Source of the DNA: Erwinia sp039023475
Lineage (GTDB): Bacteria > Pseudomonadota > Gammaproteobacteria > Enterobacterales > Enterobacteriaceae
Length of the DNA: 64,000 nt
Reading direction: 5' to 3'
Assembly (NCBI RefSeq): GCF_039023475.1
Contig: NZ_JBCHVB010000009.1
Location: 62,001 to 126,000, forward strand
Position numbers and translations under genes: made by a program
Shown here: in pieces, positions 13,950 through 23,258 of the stretch
How the letters are laid out: every line of letters begins with the position of its first letter
Numbering within the stretch: position 1 is the first letter of the stretch
Notes under the pieces: generated by a model
Databases searched by the model: none
What the model saw: the letters and a program-made list of their open reading frames with translations, nothing else
What the model was told of the DNA's origin: nothing

Positions 13950-14912
13950 ATGATTAAAAAAATCGGTGTACTGACAAGTGGCGGCGACGCGCCGGGTATG
14001 AACGCAGCCATCAGAGGCGTGGTCCGGGCTGCGTTGAGCGAAGGGTTGGAAGTGTGTGGTATTTATGATGGCTATCTGGGCTTATATGAAGATCGTATGG
14101 TTAACCTGGACCGCTACAGCGTATCCGATATGATCAATCGCGGCGGGACTTTCCTGGGTTCCGCCCGCTTTCCGGAATTTCGCGAAGAGTCCGTGCGCGC
14201 CGCCGCAATCGAAAATATGAAAAAGCGCGGCATTGATGCGCTGGTGGTGATCGGCGGTGATGGATCTTATATGGGGGCCAAGCGTCTGACCGAAATGGGC
14301 TTCCCGTGCATCGGTCTGCCGGGCACCATTGATAACGACGTGGCGGGCACCGACTACACCATTGGCTATTTTACCGCGCTGGAAACCGTGGTCGAAGCCA
14401 TTGACCGCCTGCGTGATACTTCCTCATCCCATCAGCGCATTTCTATCGTGGAAGTGATGGGGCGCTACTGTGGCGATCTGACCCTGGCTGCCGCGATAGC
14501 AGGCGGTTGCGAATTCATTGTGCTGCCGGAAATCCCTTATACCCGCGAAGAGCTGGTTTCAGAGATCAAAGCGGGAATTGAAAAAGGCAAAAAGCACGCT
14601 ATCGTGGCCATCACTGAACACATCTGTGATATCGACGAGCTGGCGAAATATATTGAGGCGGAAACCCATCGTGAAACTCGCGCCACGGTGCTGGGCCACA
14701 TTCAGCGTGGTGGCGCGCCGGTCGCCTATGACCGTATTCTCGCCTCCCGCATGGGCGCCTACTCTATTGAACTGCTGCTTCAGGGTTACGGCGGCCGCTG
14801 CGTCGGCATTCAGAATGAGAAAATGGTCCATCACGACATCATTGACGCTATTGAAAATATGAAACGTCCTTTTAAAGGCGACTGGCTGGAAACGGCGAAA
14901 AAACTCTACTAA
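13950..14912 (+). CDS. pfkA: 6-phosphofructokinase I (PfkA)
   Basis: 320 residues, the E. coli length. ATP-binding LTSGGDAPGMN and VIGGDGSYMGA, catalytic PGTIDNDVAGTDYTIG with the base aspartate, fructose-6-phosphate site VEVMGRYCGDL, and the effector site near HIQRGGAP. It phosphorylates fructose 6-phosphate to the 1,6-bisphosphate, the committing step of glycolysis, and is allosterically controlled by ADP and phosphoenolpyruvate. A Cra operator precedes it and a strong terminator follows. Confidence 0.97.
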   Translation: MIKKIGVLTSGGDAPGMNAAIRGVVRAALSEGLEVCGIYDGYLGLYEDRMVNLDRYSVSDMINRGGTFLGSARFPEFREESVRAAAIENMKKRGIDALVVIGGDGSYMGAKRLTEMGFPCIGLPGTIDNDVAGTDYTIGYFTALETVVEAIDRLRDTSSSHQRISIVEVMGRYCGDLTLAAAIAGGCEFIVLPEIPYTREELVSEIKAGIEKGKKHAIVAITEHICDIDELAKYIEAETHRETRATVLGHIQRGGAPVAYDRILASRMGAYSIELLLQGYGGRCVGIQNEKMVHHDIIDAIENMKRPFKGDWLETAKKLY

Positions 14913-14920
14913 TCCCATCA

Positions 14921-14948
14921 GGGCGCTGAAATTCCAGCGCCCTTTTTT
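14921..14948 (+). terminator. pfkA terminator
   Basis: GGGCGCTGAAATTCCAGCGCCC followed by six Ts, nine bases after the stop. Confidence 0.92.
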
Positions 14949-15056
14949 ATGCCTTCATATATTCCTGTAAGTTATTAAGGAATTTTTTTTATTCTTTAAT
15001 TCATTGACCGCTTTGTGTCACGCTCCCTTTAAGCACTGATTAATGGGGAGCAGGCA

Positions 15057-16049
15057 ATGAAGAAGTGGCAGGCGGGAATAGCGTTATTACTGGTTTCTGG
15101 CAGCGTACTGGCAAAGGATATTCAGCTACTGAATGTCTCCTACGATCCTACACGTGAGCTCTACGAGCAGTACAATAAAGCTTTTAGCGCACATTATAAG
15201 CAGGAGACCGGAGACACCGTGGTGATCCGCCAGTCGCATGGCGGCTCCGGCAAGCAGGCCACTTCAGTGATTAACGGTATCCGTGCCGATGTGGTTACGC
15301 TGGCGCTGGCCTCCGATGTGGATGGTATCGCCGCGCGCGGGCGCATCGACAAAGCGTGGATAAAGCGCCTTCCGGAAAATTCAGCCCCTTACACCTCCAC
15401 CATCGTTTTCCTGGTACGTAAGGGCAATCCGAAACAGATCCATGACTGGCAGGATTTAATCAAGCCGGGTGTCTCCGTTATTACGCCAAATCCTAAAACC
15501 TCTGGTGGCGCGCGCTGGAACTATCTGGCTGCCTGGGGCTGGGCGCTGGATCATAACAATGGCGATAAAGCGAAGGCGCTGGCGTATATCAAAGCGTTGT
15601 TCAAAAATGTAGAAGTACAGGATTCCGGCGCGCGGGGCGCGACGAACACCTTCGTTGAGCGCGGCATCGGCGATGTCCTGATCGCCTGGGAAAATGAAGC
15701 TTATCTTGCGGTTAACAAGCTGGGCAAAGACCAGTTTGAAATTGTTACGCCTGCGGAATCCATTCTGGCCGAGCCTACCGTTTCCCTGGTCGATAGGGTG
15801 GTCGACGACCGAGGCACCCGTAAAGTTGCCGGCGAATATTTAAAATACCTTTACTCTCCGGAAGGCCAGGAGATTGTGGCCCGTAATTACTATCGCCCAC
15901 GCGATGCTGACGTCCTGAAAAAGTATGCGGATAAATTTGCGCCGGTAAAATTATTTACCATTGATGATCCGAAATTCGGCGGCTGGACAGCGGCGCAGGC
16001 AACGCACTTTGCCGATGGCGGTACGTACGATCGGGCGATGAAACGCTAG
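15057..16049 (+). CDS. sbp: Periplasmic sulfate-binding protein Sbp
   Basis: 330 residues with a signal peptide (MKKWQAGIALLLVSGSVLA, then KDIQLLNVSYDPTRELY, the start of mature Sbp). The motif HGGSGKQATSVINGIRADVV and the later TPNPKTSGGARWNYLAAWGW contribute the backbone amides that hold sulfate. It delivers sulfate, and partly thiosulfate, to the CysTWA transporter. It stands alone between pfkA and cdh, as in E. coli, and is expected to be under CysB control. Confidence 0.96.
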   Translation: MKKWQAGIALLLVSGSVLAKDIQLLNVSYDPTRELYEQYNKAFSAHYKQETGDTVVIRQSHGGSGKQATSVINGIRADVVTLALASDVDGIAARGRIDKAWIKRLPENSAPYTSTIVFLVRKGNPKQIHDWQDLIKPGVSVITPNPKTSGGARWNYLAAWGWALDHNNGDKAKALAYIKALFKNVEVQDSGARGATNTFVERGIGDVLIAWENEAYLAVNKLGKDQFEIVTPAESILAEPTVSLVDRVVDDRGTRKVAGEYLKYLYSPEGQEIVARNYYRPRDADVLKKYADKFAPVKLFTIDDPKFGGWTAAQATHFADGGTYDRAMKR

Positions 16050-16231
16050 TCTTGCTGAGGCATCATAACCCGTTTAATGCGTCACTCCGTCGTTAACAGA
16101 GGCGCAATTTGAGATAGTAAATGCCTGAATCGTCAGCCGGGATAAAAAGGCGGGGCCCGGCACTGATTTAACATGACCTTCATCTTTGCTTCGATTACAT
16201 TATGCGCAAATGATGACCAGAGGTTTAGATT

Positions 16232-16996
16232 ATGCAGGGGCGAAGGCGGATCCTGATTACTGTAGCGTTGACGGGTCTGATCGTCACGGCCGGTTGTGGC
16301 TCAATGGTGCTGGACTATAAGCAGCGATCCGACGCGTTGTGGAATATCGTCAGTCAGAAGTGCGTTCCGAATCAGCTTCAACATAACGATCCCACACCCT
16401 GTCGGCTGGTCGATCTCCATAACGGCTATGTGGTGCTGAAGGATCGCAACGGTCCGTTACAGTACTTACTGCTGCCGGTTGAAAAAATCAGCGGGATTGA
16501 AAGTCCTGAACTGCTTAACCCCTATACGCCCAACTTTGTTGCTGAAGCCTGGCGCGCGCGGCATTTTATGGCCCAGCGTTGGGGAAAAGAGATCAAAGAC
16601 AGTGCCGTCGCACTGAGCGTGAACTCCCGGATCGGCAGAACGCAAAATCAGCTGCATATTCATATTTCCTGCCTGCGGCCGGATATCCGTCAGCGGTTAA
16701 ACAGCCTGGATAGTTCACTGAGCGCCAAATGGCAGTCGGCACAGTTAGGCGATAACGTCTATCAAATCAGGGCGGTTACCCGGGACGAAATCAAGCGCAT
16801 GAGCCCCTTTGTCCGCATCGCTAACGAACTGCCGGACGCGCGTAATGAGATGGGGAAATACAGCTTCGCCGTGGCGGCCTTGTCGAATAACCGTCGTGCG
16901 CTGATGGTGGTGAAGCGGAATTTAATGTTGCTCAACCCGGCGTCGGCAGAAGAGCTTCAGGATCACAGCTGTCAGCTGCTTAATGCGCTCTCTTAA
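16232..16996 (+). CDS. cdh: CDP-diacylglycerol pyrophosphatase (Cdh)
   Basis: 254 residues. One N-terminal membrane segment (about 7-24), then the HIT-like hydrolase fold with the motif QLHIHISCLRP; the first histidines are the nucleophile region. GYVVLKDRNGPLQYLL and NSRIGRTQN are shared with E. coli Cdh. It hydrolyses CDP-diacylglycerol to phosphatidate and CMP at the inner membrane. The VTAGC stretch near residue 22 resembles a lipobox but lacks the usual leucine, so a lipoprotein form is only possible. Confidence 0.93.
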   Translation: MQGRRRILITVALTGLIVTAGCGSMVLDYKQRSDALWNIVSQKCVPNQLQHNDPTPCRLVDLHNGYVVLKDRNGPLQYLLLPVEKISGIESPELLNPYTPNFVAEAWRARHFMAQRWGKEIKDSAVALSVNSRIGRTQNQLHIHISCLRPDIRQRLNSLDSSLSAKWQSAQLGDNVYQIRAVTRDEIKRMSPFVRIANELPDARNEMGKYSFAVAALSNNRRALMVVKRNLMLLNPASAEELQDHSCQLLNALS

Positions 16997-17277
16997 CCTT
17001 AGAAAGGTGCTTGCAGCGAACGCCATTGCGCTATCAGGTCAGTAATAAAGAGCGGACTCGCAAACAGATTCTGATTGCGAGTGATACTACCCGCCGCACT
17101 TTACCTCTATCCGGCCGCGACAGTGTGCGACAGACGCTCCAGCCCTCTCTGCCAGCGCAGCCTCTATTACTCCAGCCTTCTCTTTTTCCAGTCTATCAGG
17201 CGCTTTCCGCCTTCCGGGGCGGCACGGCAGCAGCCTTAAGCCTGCTCAGCTACCGCTGCCTCAGAAGAGGTAAACGC

Positions 17278-18282
17278 TTATGACTTACTATGACCTGCCT
17301 CGATGGGCTTATCATCTTTATACTTCGCCGTCGCGATCCACGCGGCACAGAACAGCGTAAGGCGGGCGAAGAAGTAGAAAAAGGCCATCAGCCCAAGCAC
17401 CGAGCCGAAGGCGGCACCGGAAGGCGAGGAAGCCAGCTTCGGCAGCGTAAGGGTCATAATGAATTTAATGATCTCAAAGCCAATTGCCGCCAGCAGCGTA
17501 CCGCGTAACAGCGCTCTCTTACGTGGCTTATGACGCGGCAGAATCCAGAAAATCCACAGGAAGAGCAGGTAGTTGGCAAAAATTGAGATCGACAGGGCGA
17601 TCAGCGTCATAGCAGGGCGCAGCCACTCAATACCTTCCAGTCCCAGAGCGCGAACGATAGCCGCCTGGGCCGCTCCCGCAATGGACGTCAGCGAAAGCGT
17701 CACGATCAGCGCCAGTACCAGGCCCATCAGTGAAATGAGGTCGCGCGTGTACTTAAAATAGATCTTCTCCTGGTCCTGCTTATTACGTTCCCAGACGTCC
17801 CGGAACTGGGCCCGTATGGCTTCACGCAGGTTTCCCATCCAGCTTATGCCAGAATAGAGCGCGATAGCTAAACCGGTCAGGCCGACGGTGGTACGCTGCT
17901 GAACAGCCGTATTAACGGTATTTTTCAGCGTGGTCGCCAGCGTTGGATCGCTGATGTTGCTCACGATCTTATTGATCAGTTCAGTCAGCAAATCCTGATT
18001 GGACGCCAGGACAAACCCCACGCCGGCAAACGACACCATCAGTATCGGGATTAAAGACAGAAACGAAAAATAGGTAATGGCGGCACCGAACTGGCTACCC
18101 AGACGGTCGGTAAACCGCTCGCCGGCCCGCAGGAAGTGAGCGACGGCAGGAATGGACTGAAACCAGCTGATAAAACGCGAAACTCGCGAGATGGATTTAT
18201 CAACCGTAGCGTTTCCGGTCCTGAAATTGATCAGCGGCTTTTCTTCGCCACGCTGGCTTTCTGCTGGTTGATTTTCCTTCAT
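17278..18282 (-). CDS. yhjD: YhjD-like inner-membrane protein (YihY/BrkB family)
   Basis: 334 residues with five or six helices and the family signature GAAITYFSFLSLIPILMVSFAG near residue 70, GISWMGNLREAIRAQF, and FGSVLGLMAFFYFFARL near the end. In E. coli a YhjD mutation lets cells survive with lipid IVA-only LPS, and transport of an LPS precursor has been suggested; the true substrate is uncertain. It lies in the block inserted between cdh and tpiA relative to E. coli. The 280 bp before it hold an inverted repeat (ACTCGCAA/TTGCGAGT, about 17056-17082) and no gene. Confidence 0.85.
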   Translation of the reverse strand: MKENQPAESQRGEEKPLINFRTGNATVDKSISRVSRFISWFQSIPAVAHFLRAGERFTDRLGSQFGAAITYFSFLSLIPILMVSFAGVGFVLASNQDLLTELINKIVSNISDPTLATTLKNTVNTAVQQRTTVGLTGLAIALYSGISWMGNLREAIRAQFRDVWERNKQDQEKIYFKYTRDLISLMGLVLALIVTLSLTSIAGAAQAAIVRALGLEGIEWLRPAMTLIALSISIFANYLLFLWIFWILPRHKPRKRALLRGTLLAAIGFEIIKFIMTLTLPKLASSPSGAAFGSVLGLMAFFYFFARLTLFCAAWIATAKYKDDKPIEAGHSKS

Positions 18283-18341
18283 GAGTTCTTCTTCTCTGAT
18301 CCTTTGTTAAATATCGGCATGGCTAAAATTATAGCCGCTGC

Positions 18342-19253
18342 TCAGGCGACGTAGCCTTTCATTGCCTGCGTGAGCCATTCCATAAAGACATGAACGCGGC
18401 GGGCCAGGTTGCGGCGATGGGGATAAAGCAGCGAAACCGGCAGCGGTGCGGCAAGGAAATGCGGCAGGATTTCGACCAGTTTTTTTTCGTTGAGTGCCTT
18501 TCTTACCCCTATTTCCGGCACCTGAATAATGCCCAGGCCCGCCAGACAGGCAGCGCGATAGGACGCCGTACTGTTGACCGTTAACGCACCGCCGGTTTTG
18601 ATGATATGGCGATTTTTTCCGTCAAAAAACTCAAAGCCCGGCGTCTGCGTGCCCAGCTGCTGACCATAATGCACCACCGCATGCTGCGAGAGATCTTCCA
18701 GCGAGCGCGGCGTACCGAAACGTTCAATATAACCGGGACTGACGCAGTTGAGCTGCCTCAGATGCCCCAGCGGTCGCGCTATCAGCCCGGAGTCCTCCAG
18801 CGAACCTATACGGACAACACAGTCAAAACCTTCACGTATCACATCGACCCGCCTGTCGCTGCTGCTAAGCTCCAGCTCAATGCCGGGGTAGTGCTGAAGA
18901 AAAGCGGGAAGTTGGGGAATAATATAATCACTCGCCAGGTTAACGGGCATATCCACGCGCAGGCGTCCGCTGAGGGTAGCGGGTTCGTGTTGAAACAGCG
19001 AATCCATCTCTTCCAGGGTTGCCAGAACATCACGACAGCGTTCGAAGTAGATTTGACCGTCATGGGTGAGTTCAACCCGGCGGGTGGTGCGCTGCAGTAG
19101 CCGGGTGCCTAACGCATTTTCCAGCGCCTGTAGCTGGCGGGAAAGGCTACCTTTAGGCAGACCCAGATCCTCAGCGGCCTGCGTAAAGCTCTTTAATTCC
19201 GCGACCCTGATAAAGACCCGCATTGCGTGAATTTTATCCATTTTTGCGCTCAT
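18342..19253 (-). CDS. LysR-family regulator (CrgA-like)
   Basis: 303 residues. The N-terminal winged helix (about 5-65) reads MRVFIRVAELKSFTQAAEDLGLPKGSLSRQL, and the effector domain opens with LSGRLRVDMP, the pattern of the CrgA branch of LysR regulators. It is divergent from a short-chain dehydrogenase gene with 102 bp between them, the standard arrangement in which the regulator controls its neighbour. The inducer cannot be inferred. A second ATG at 19241 is an alternative start. Confidence 0.9.
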   Translation of the reverse strand: MSAKMDKIHAMRVFIRVAELKSFTQAAEDLGLPKGSLSRQLQALENALGTRLLQRTTRRVELTHDGQIYFERCRDVLATLEEMDSLFQHEPATLSGRLRVDMPVNLASDYIIPQLPAFLQHYPGIELELSSSDRRVDVIREGFDCVVRIGSLEDSGLIARPLGHLRQLNCVSPGYIERFGTPRSLEDLSQHAVVHYGQQLGTQTPGFEFFDGKNRHIIKTGGALTVNSTASYRAACLAGLGIIQVPEIGVRKALNEKKLVEILPHFLAAPLPVSLLYPHRRNLARRVHVFMEWLTQAMKGYVA

Positions 19254-19355
19254 TGTTGTTACTAATGAAACAGTAAAGCGTACTTAAGGCAGTTTATAGC
19301 TGAACGTGAAGGTAATATGCTTTTTTTGTCCACAGATAACCAGAGGCAAAGAAGA

Positions 19356-20114
19356 ATGAACCAGAAAATTGCAGTGATCAGCGGCGGCAGCCGGGGTTTA
19401 GGTGAAAATGCGGCCCTGAAACTGGCGAAAACGGGTGTTGATATCATTCTGACCTGGCGCAGTCAGCAGCAGGAAGCAGAGGCGGTTGTCAGACGCATTG
19501 AGGCGACAGGTGCTCGTGCCGTGGCGCTACAGCTGGATGTCGCTGACAGCAGCAGCTTCGCGGCTTTTGCTGAAGCCATCAAAGAACAGCTTAATAAGGT
19601 GTGGCAACGCGACACCTTTGATTATTTAGTAAACAACGCAGGCACGGCGCTGCATGCCAGCTTTATGGAAACGACAGAAGCGCAGTTTGATGAAATGGTG
19701 AACATCCATTTTAAAGGCCCGTTTTTCCTGACCCAGACGTTGCTTCCGCTGATGGCGGACGGCGGCCGGATACTTAATATCTCCAGCGGCCTGGCCCGCT
19801 TCAGCCTGCCCGGTTCCAGCGCCTATGCAGCGGTGAAAGGGGCGATGGAAGTGCTGACCCGCTATCAGGCGAAAGAGCTGGGCGCGCGGGGCATTGCCGT
19901 CAATATTCTGGCGCCGGGGGCGATTGAAACGGACTTCAGCGGCGGGATGGTGCGTGATAATCCGGAGGTAAACGCTTTCGTTGCCTCCCAGACGGCGCTG
20001 GGACGCGTCGGAAAGCCGGATGATATTGGTGATGCGATCGCGCAGATCCTCAGCGATCGCAGCGGCTGGATCAACGGGCAGCGTATTGAAGCCTCGGGCG
20101 GCATGTTCCTCTAG
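19356..20114 (+). CDS. Short-chain dehydrogenase/reductase
   Basis: 252 residues of the classical SDR family: cofactor motif SGGSRGLGENAA (near residue 9), NNAGTA, the catalytic serine in NISSG, YAAVKGA for the YxxxK pair, and the PGAIETDF region. The arginines after the second strand (TWRSQQQ) suggest NADP preference. The start follows AAGAAG at 19350. Divergent from the LysR gene, which probably regulates it. The substrate is unknown. Confidence 0.9.
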   Translation: MNQKIAVISGGSRGLGENAALKLAKTGVDIILTWRSQQQEAEAVVRRIEATGARAVALQLDVADSSSFAAFAEAIKEQLNKVWQRDTFDYLVNNAGTALHASFMETTEAQFDEMVNIHFKGPFFLTQTLLPLMADGGRILNISSGLARFSLPGSSAYAAVKGAMEVLTRYQAKELGARGIAVNILAPGAIETDFSGGMVRDNPEVNAFVASQTALGRVGKPDDIGDAIAQILSDRSGWINGQRIEASGGMFL

Positions 20115-20147
20115 GCGCTCTGAGAACACAGGGCGCTCTTTGCGACG

Positions 20148-20999
20148 TCAGAGGCGTAGGGTGCCCTCAATCACCGTCAGGGTCTGGCCGCCAATCCAGA
20201 CGCCATCTGCCGCATAAGTGACGCTCAACCGGCCCGCACGCGCAATCGCCGTTCCCTGACGGACGCGGTAGTCCAGCTCTACGCCCTGCGCCTGGAAATA
20301 GCGGGCAAGGCAGGCGTTGGCGCTGCCGGTGACCGGATCCTCCACCAGCGATCCCCGTTCGGTCAGCAGGCCGCGCACCTCATAGCGTTCAGGCTCGCCG
20401 TCCAGCGGCCCGAATGGCATCACGCCGTCCACTCTGGCTTTACGCATCAGGCGTTCAAATTCCACCACGTTGGGTTTAATCGCCAGTACCGCTTCGGCTG
20501 ACGTCATGGGCACCAGCAGCCAGCGAATGCCCATGTCGGCAACGGTGACCGGCAGCTGCGTTTCAATCGCCTCGCTGTTAAGGGCGGCTCCGAGCGGGGC
20601 ATCGCTGAATCCGGTCAGAATCGCTTCAGGCGCCGCAAAGGCCAGCGCGCCGTCGGCAGCGCATTTAACCGTCACCAGGCCAAGCCCACACTCCTGCACA
20701 ATCTGACCGGGCGTTTTCAGGGCGATGCCGCTCTCAAGCAGAGCGTGAGCCGTGCCAAGCGTCGGATGGCCGGCAAAAGGGAACTCGGTGTCCGGTGTAA
20801 AAATCCTTACCCGGTAATCAGCCTGCGGATGGTCGGGCGGCAATACAAAGGTCGTTTCGGACAGGTTCGTCCAGCGTGCGATCGCCTTCATCTGCTCATC
20901 GGTAAGGCCCGCCCCGTCCATAATCACCGCCAGCGGGTTGCCGCCCAGCGGTGAAGAGGTAAACACGTCAACCTGTTTAAATGCGCGTAACTGCGTCAT
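20148..20999 (-). CDS. PhzF-family isomerase-like protein
   Basis: 283 residues of the PhzF/diaminopimelate-epimerase fold. Signatures are VDVFTSSPLGGNPLAV at the N-terminus, NLSETTFVLP with the catalytic glutamate, FPFAGHPTLGTAHAL, and in the second half EDPVTGSANACLARYF. Family members isomerise small ring acids, but most enterobacterial ones have no assigned substrate and are not phenazine enzymes. Convergent with the SDR gene and divergent from the GST gene. Confidence 0.88.
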   Translation of the reverse strand: MTQLRAFKQVDVFTSSPLGGNPLAVIMDGAGLTDEQMKAIARWTNLSETTFVLPPDHPQADYRVRIFTPDTEFPFAGHPTLGTAHALLESGIALKTPGQIVQECGLGLVTVKCAADGALAFAAPEAILTGFSDAPLGAALNSEAIETQLPVTVADMGIRWLLVPMTSAEAVLAIKPNVVEFERLMRKARVDGVMPFGPLDGEPERYEVRGLLTERGSLVEDPVTGSANACLARYFQAQGVELDYRVRQGTAIARAGRLSVTYAADGVWIGGQTLTVIEGTLRL

Positions 21000-21043
21000 A
21001 GTTAAAGCCCTCCGGAAGTAATTTGTTTGAGGGTAACAATATT

Positions 21044-21667
21044 ATGCTGAAAATACTGGGACGCACCTCGTCGATTAATGTCAGAAAAGTACTCTGGACT
21101 TGTGATGAACTGGACATCGCCTTTGAGCGGGAAGACTGGGGAGAAGGATTCCGGTCACCGCATGAGGCGGCATTTAAAAAGCTCAATCCCAACGCCACGA
21201 TCCCGGTTATTCAGGATCAAGATTTTGTTCTGTGGGAATCCAATACCATTATTCGCTATCTCGCCAATGCCCGTGAAGGAAGCTGGCTTTATCCGCTTAA
21301 CCCCCGTGAGCGCGCGCGCGTTGATCAATGGATCGACTGGCAGGCGACCGAACTGAATACCGCCTGGCGCTATGCCTTTATGTCACTGGTACGGCACTCC
21401 CCGGCCCATCGGGATCCGCGCCTGCTGGCCGCAGCCTGCAAAGGCTGGACGTATACGATGGGCATCCTTAACCAGCAGCTGGAAAGCACCGGCGCTTACG
21501 TTGCCGGCAGCGCCTTTTCTCTGGCCGATATTCCCATCGGGCTCTCGGTCAATCGCTGGTATGAAACGCCGCTCGAGCACGCTGATCTGCCTGCCGTACG
21601 CGCCTACTATGAAAGGCTGACCCAGCGTAAAGGGTATGCCACCTGGGGAAGAAACGGCACGCCCTGA
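21044..21667 (+). CDS. Glutathione S-transferase (GstB-like)
   Basis: 207 residues. The thioredoxin-like N-terminal domain has LGRTSSINVRKVLWTCDEL, PNATIPVIQD with the cis-proline, and WESNTIIRYLA for glutathione binding. The helical C-terminal domain follows (about 85-200). The closest family I recall is E. coli GstB. The start at 21044 gives the usual N-terminus; GAGGG lies 12 bases upstream. It ends 3 bp from the stop of the convergent MocR gene. The electrophilic substrate is unknown. Confidence 0.86.
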   Translation: MLKILGRTSSINVRKVLWTCDELDIAFEREDWGEGFRSPHEAAFKKLNPNATIPVIQDQDFVLWESNTIIRYLANAREGSWLYPLNPRERARVDQWIDWQATELNTAWRYAFMSLVRHSPAHRDPRLLAAACKGWTYTMGILNQQLESTGAYVAGSAFSLADIPIGLSVNRWYETPLEHADLPAVRAYYERLTQRKGYATWGRNGTP

Positions 21668-21670
21668 CCG

Positions 21671-23128
21671 TCAGGCCATGCCCGCTGCTATTCCGCTCAT
21701 TTCACAGGCAAGCGCACCGGTGCGCTTCAGCGCATAGGTGTAGCGTTCGTCAAAGGGATAGCAGCAGGAAAGGCGCAGCGCGCTGCGGCAACGCTCGCTC
21801 AGCGTATAGAGTGCGCCCGGCGTCAGACAGATTTTCTCCAGCAGCAGCCGGTGAAACAGCGCCACGCCGTCAACGTTCCCGGGCAGTTCGACCCAGAAAA
21901 CAAAGCCGCCGCTGGGCAGCGTGGCGCGGGTGCCCTGGGGGAAATGGCGGGCAATAATGCCACGCGCCTCATCCAGCTGGGCCGCATAGCGGCGGCGGAG
22001 CGTACGCAGATGACGATCGTAGCCGCCCGAGGCCAGAAAAAGGGCGATGGTTTCAGATAACAGCCGTGATTCAGCCAGCGAAGAGACGGCCTTCAGCCTC
22101 GCCAGCTTTTCGTTGAAGCGTCCCGCCGCCATCCAGCCAACGTGAAAATCTGGTGCCAGGGTTTTGGTAAAGCTGGTGCAGTAGATTATCCATCCTTCCC
22201 GATCAAAAGCCTTAACGGCAGGCGACAGCGGCCAGCAGAACTGAAGTTCACCATAGAGTCCATCCTCAAGCAGCGGCACCTGATAGTGGTTAACCATGTG
22301 CGCCAGCCGCTTTTTGTCCTCCAGCTTCATGGTACATCCCATCGGATTCTGCACGGTGGGCATGGCGATAATGGCCTGGAGACGCTGCTCCTGTAACAGC
22401 AGCTCCAGCGCATCCAGCGACATTCCGTACTGGGGATCTGTCGGGATTTCAATAATGTTCAGACCCAGACTGGCAAGCAAAGGAAAGAGATAAAAATAGG
22501 TGGGGGTTTCCAGCCCGACGCAGTCGCCGGGGCGGGTCACCGCGCGCAGGGCGAGCTGGAGTGCCTCCATACAGCCGTGCGTCAGCGTAATATCCCCGGC
22601 GTTCAGCGTCATACCGACATCCATTGCGCGGCGGGCTACTTCACGGCGCAGGCGTTCACTGCCCGGAGGCAGCGCGTAGCGGCCTGTCAGCGCCGGCTCC
22701 CTGCGCAGCAGAGATGCCATAATGCGGTTGAGTTTTGCCGTGGGAAAAAAGTCGCTGTTCTGCGGGCAGGCCAGAGAGATATTGATATAGTCCGGATGAT
22801 TCTGGGCAGCAAAGACGGCATCGATTAAATCCAGCTTCTCGCTTCCCGGCGAAAGTACCCTGGCGCCATGCTCATTATTCGCTTTCACTGCGGGCAGCAC
22901 GCCCCGCACATAGTAACCCGACTGAGGGCGGGCTTCGATCAGCCCACGGTCCTCCAGTATCCGGTAGGCTGACAGCACGGTATTGACACTCACCTGGTGA
23001 TTACTGGCGCAGCGACGAATTGCTGGCAGGCGGCTGGCGGGTGGAAAAGTGCCGCTGTGGATGGCGGAAGCCAGCGTTTCCGCCAGTTGATGATAGAGCG
23101 TGCTTTCGGGAGAATCGACAATGGACAC
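21671..23128 (-). CDS. MocR-type transcriptional regulator (GntR helix-turn-helix plus aminotransferase fold)
   Basis: 485 residues from GTG 23128. The N-terminal winged helix is GntR-like (LASAIHSGTFPPASRLPAIR and VSVNTVLSAYRILEDRGLI). The body is a fold-type I aminotransferase domain with the PLP lysine in SFTKTLAPDF and the arginine in ALRLSC. MocR proteins sense PLP or amino acids and control a neighbouring gene. Here the divergent neighbour is an amino-acid exporter. An upstream ATG at 23182 is also in frame, but a perfect palindrome would then lie inside the coding region and GGCGAGG is placed for the GTG, so I prefer the shorter form. Confidence 0.9.
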   Translation of the reverse strand: MSIVDSPESTLYHQLAETLASAIHSGTFPPASRLPAIRRCASNHQVSVNTVLSAYRILEDRGLIEARPQSGYYVRGVLPAVKANNEHGARVLSPGSEKLDLIDAVFAAQNHPDYINISLACPQNSDFFPTAKLNRIMASLLRREPALTGRYALPPGSERLRREVARRAMDVGMTLNAGDITLTHGCMEALQLALRAVTRPGDCVGLETPTYFYLFPLLASLGLNIIEIPTDPQYGMSLDALELLLQEQRLQAIIAMPTVQNPMGCTMKLEDKKRLAHMVNHYQVPLLEDGLYGELQFCWPLSPAVKAFDREGWIIYCTSFTKTLAPDFHVGWMAAGRFNEKLARLKAVSSLAESRLLSETIALFLASGGYDRHLRTLRRRYAAQLDEARGIIARHFPQGTRATLPSGGFVFWVELPGNVDGVALFHRLLLEKICLTPGALYTLSERCRSALRLSCCYPFDERYTYALKRTGALACEMSGIAAGMA

Positions 23129-23158
23129 AATGGCCTCGCCTGTTGACAGGTACAATCG

Positions 23159-23176
23159 ACAGTCAGGGTTGACTGT
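23159..23176. promoter_or_regulatory. Palindromic operator between MocR and RhtB genes
   Basis: ACAGTCA-GGGT-TGACTGT, a perfect seven-base inverted repeat. It lies about 31 bp before the GTG of the MocR gene and 83 bp before the exporter gene, and is flanked by GTAC words. Likely binding site for the MocR protein. Confidence 0.6.
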
Positions 23177-23258
23177 ACCCATAACAATAGTCTGCTTCTG
23201 AATCTGTTACCATCGGCGTTCCGCTTTTAACATGGTGTTCTCTTTGAATGCAGGACAC

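Noticed and set aside
17011..17283. 90-codon frame between cdh and yhjD
   Set aside because: TTG start without a ribosome site, low-complexity Leu/Arg/Ser-rich product, overlaps the yhjD stop; no support.
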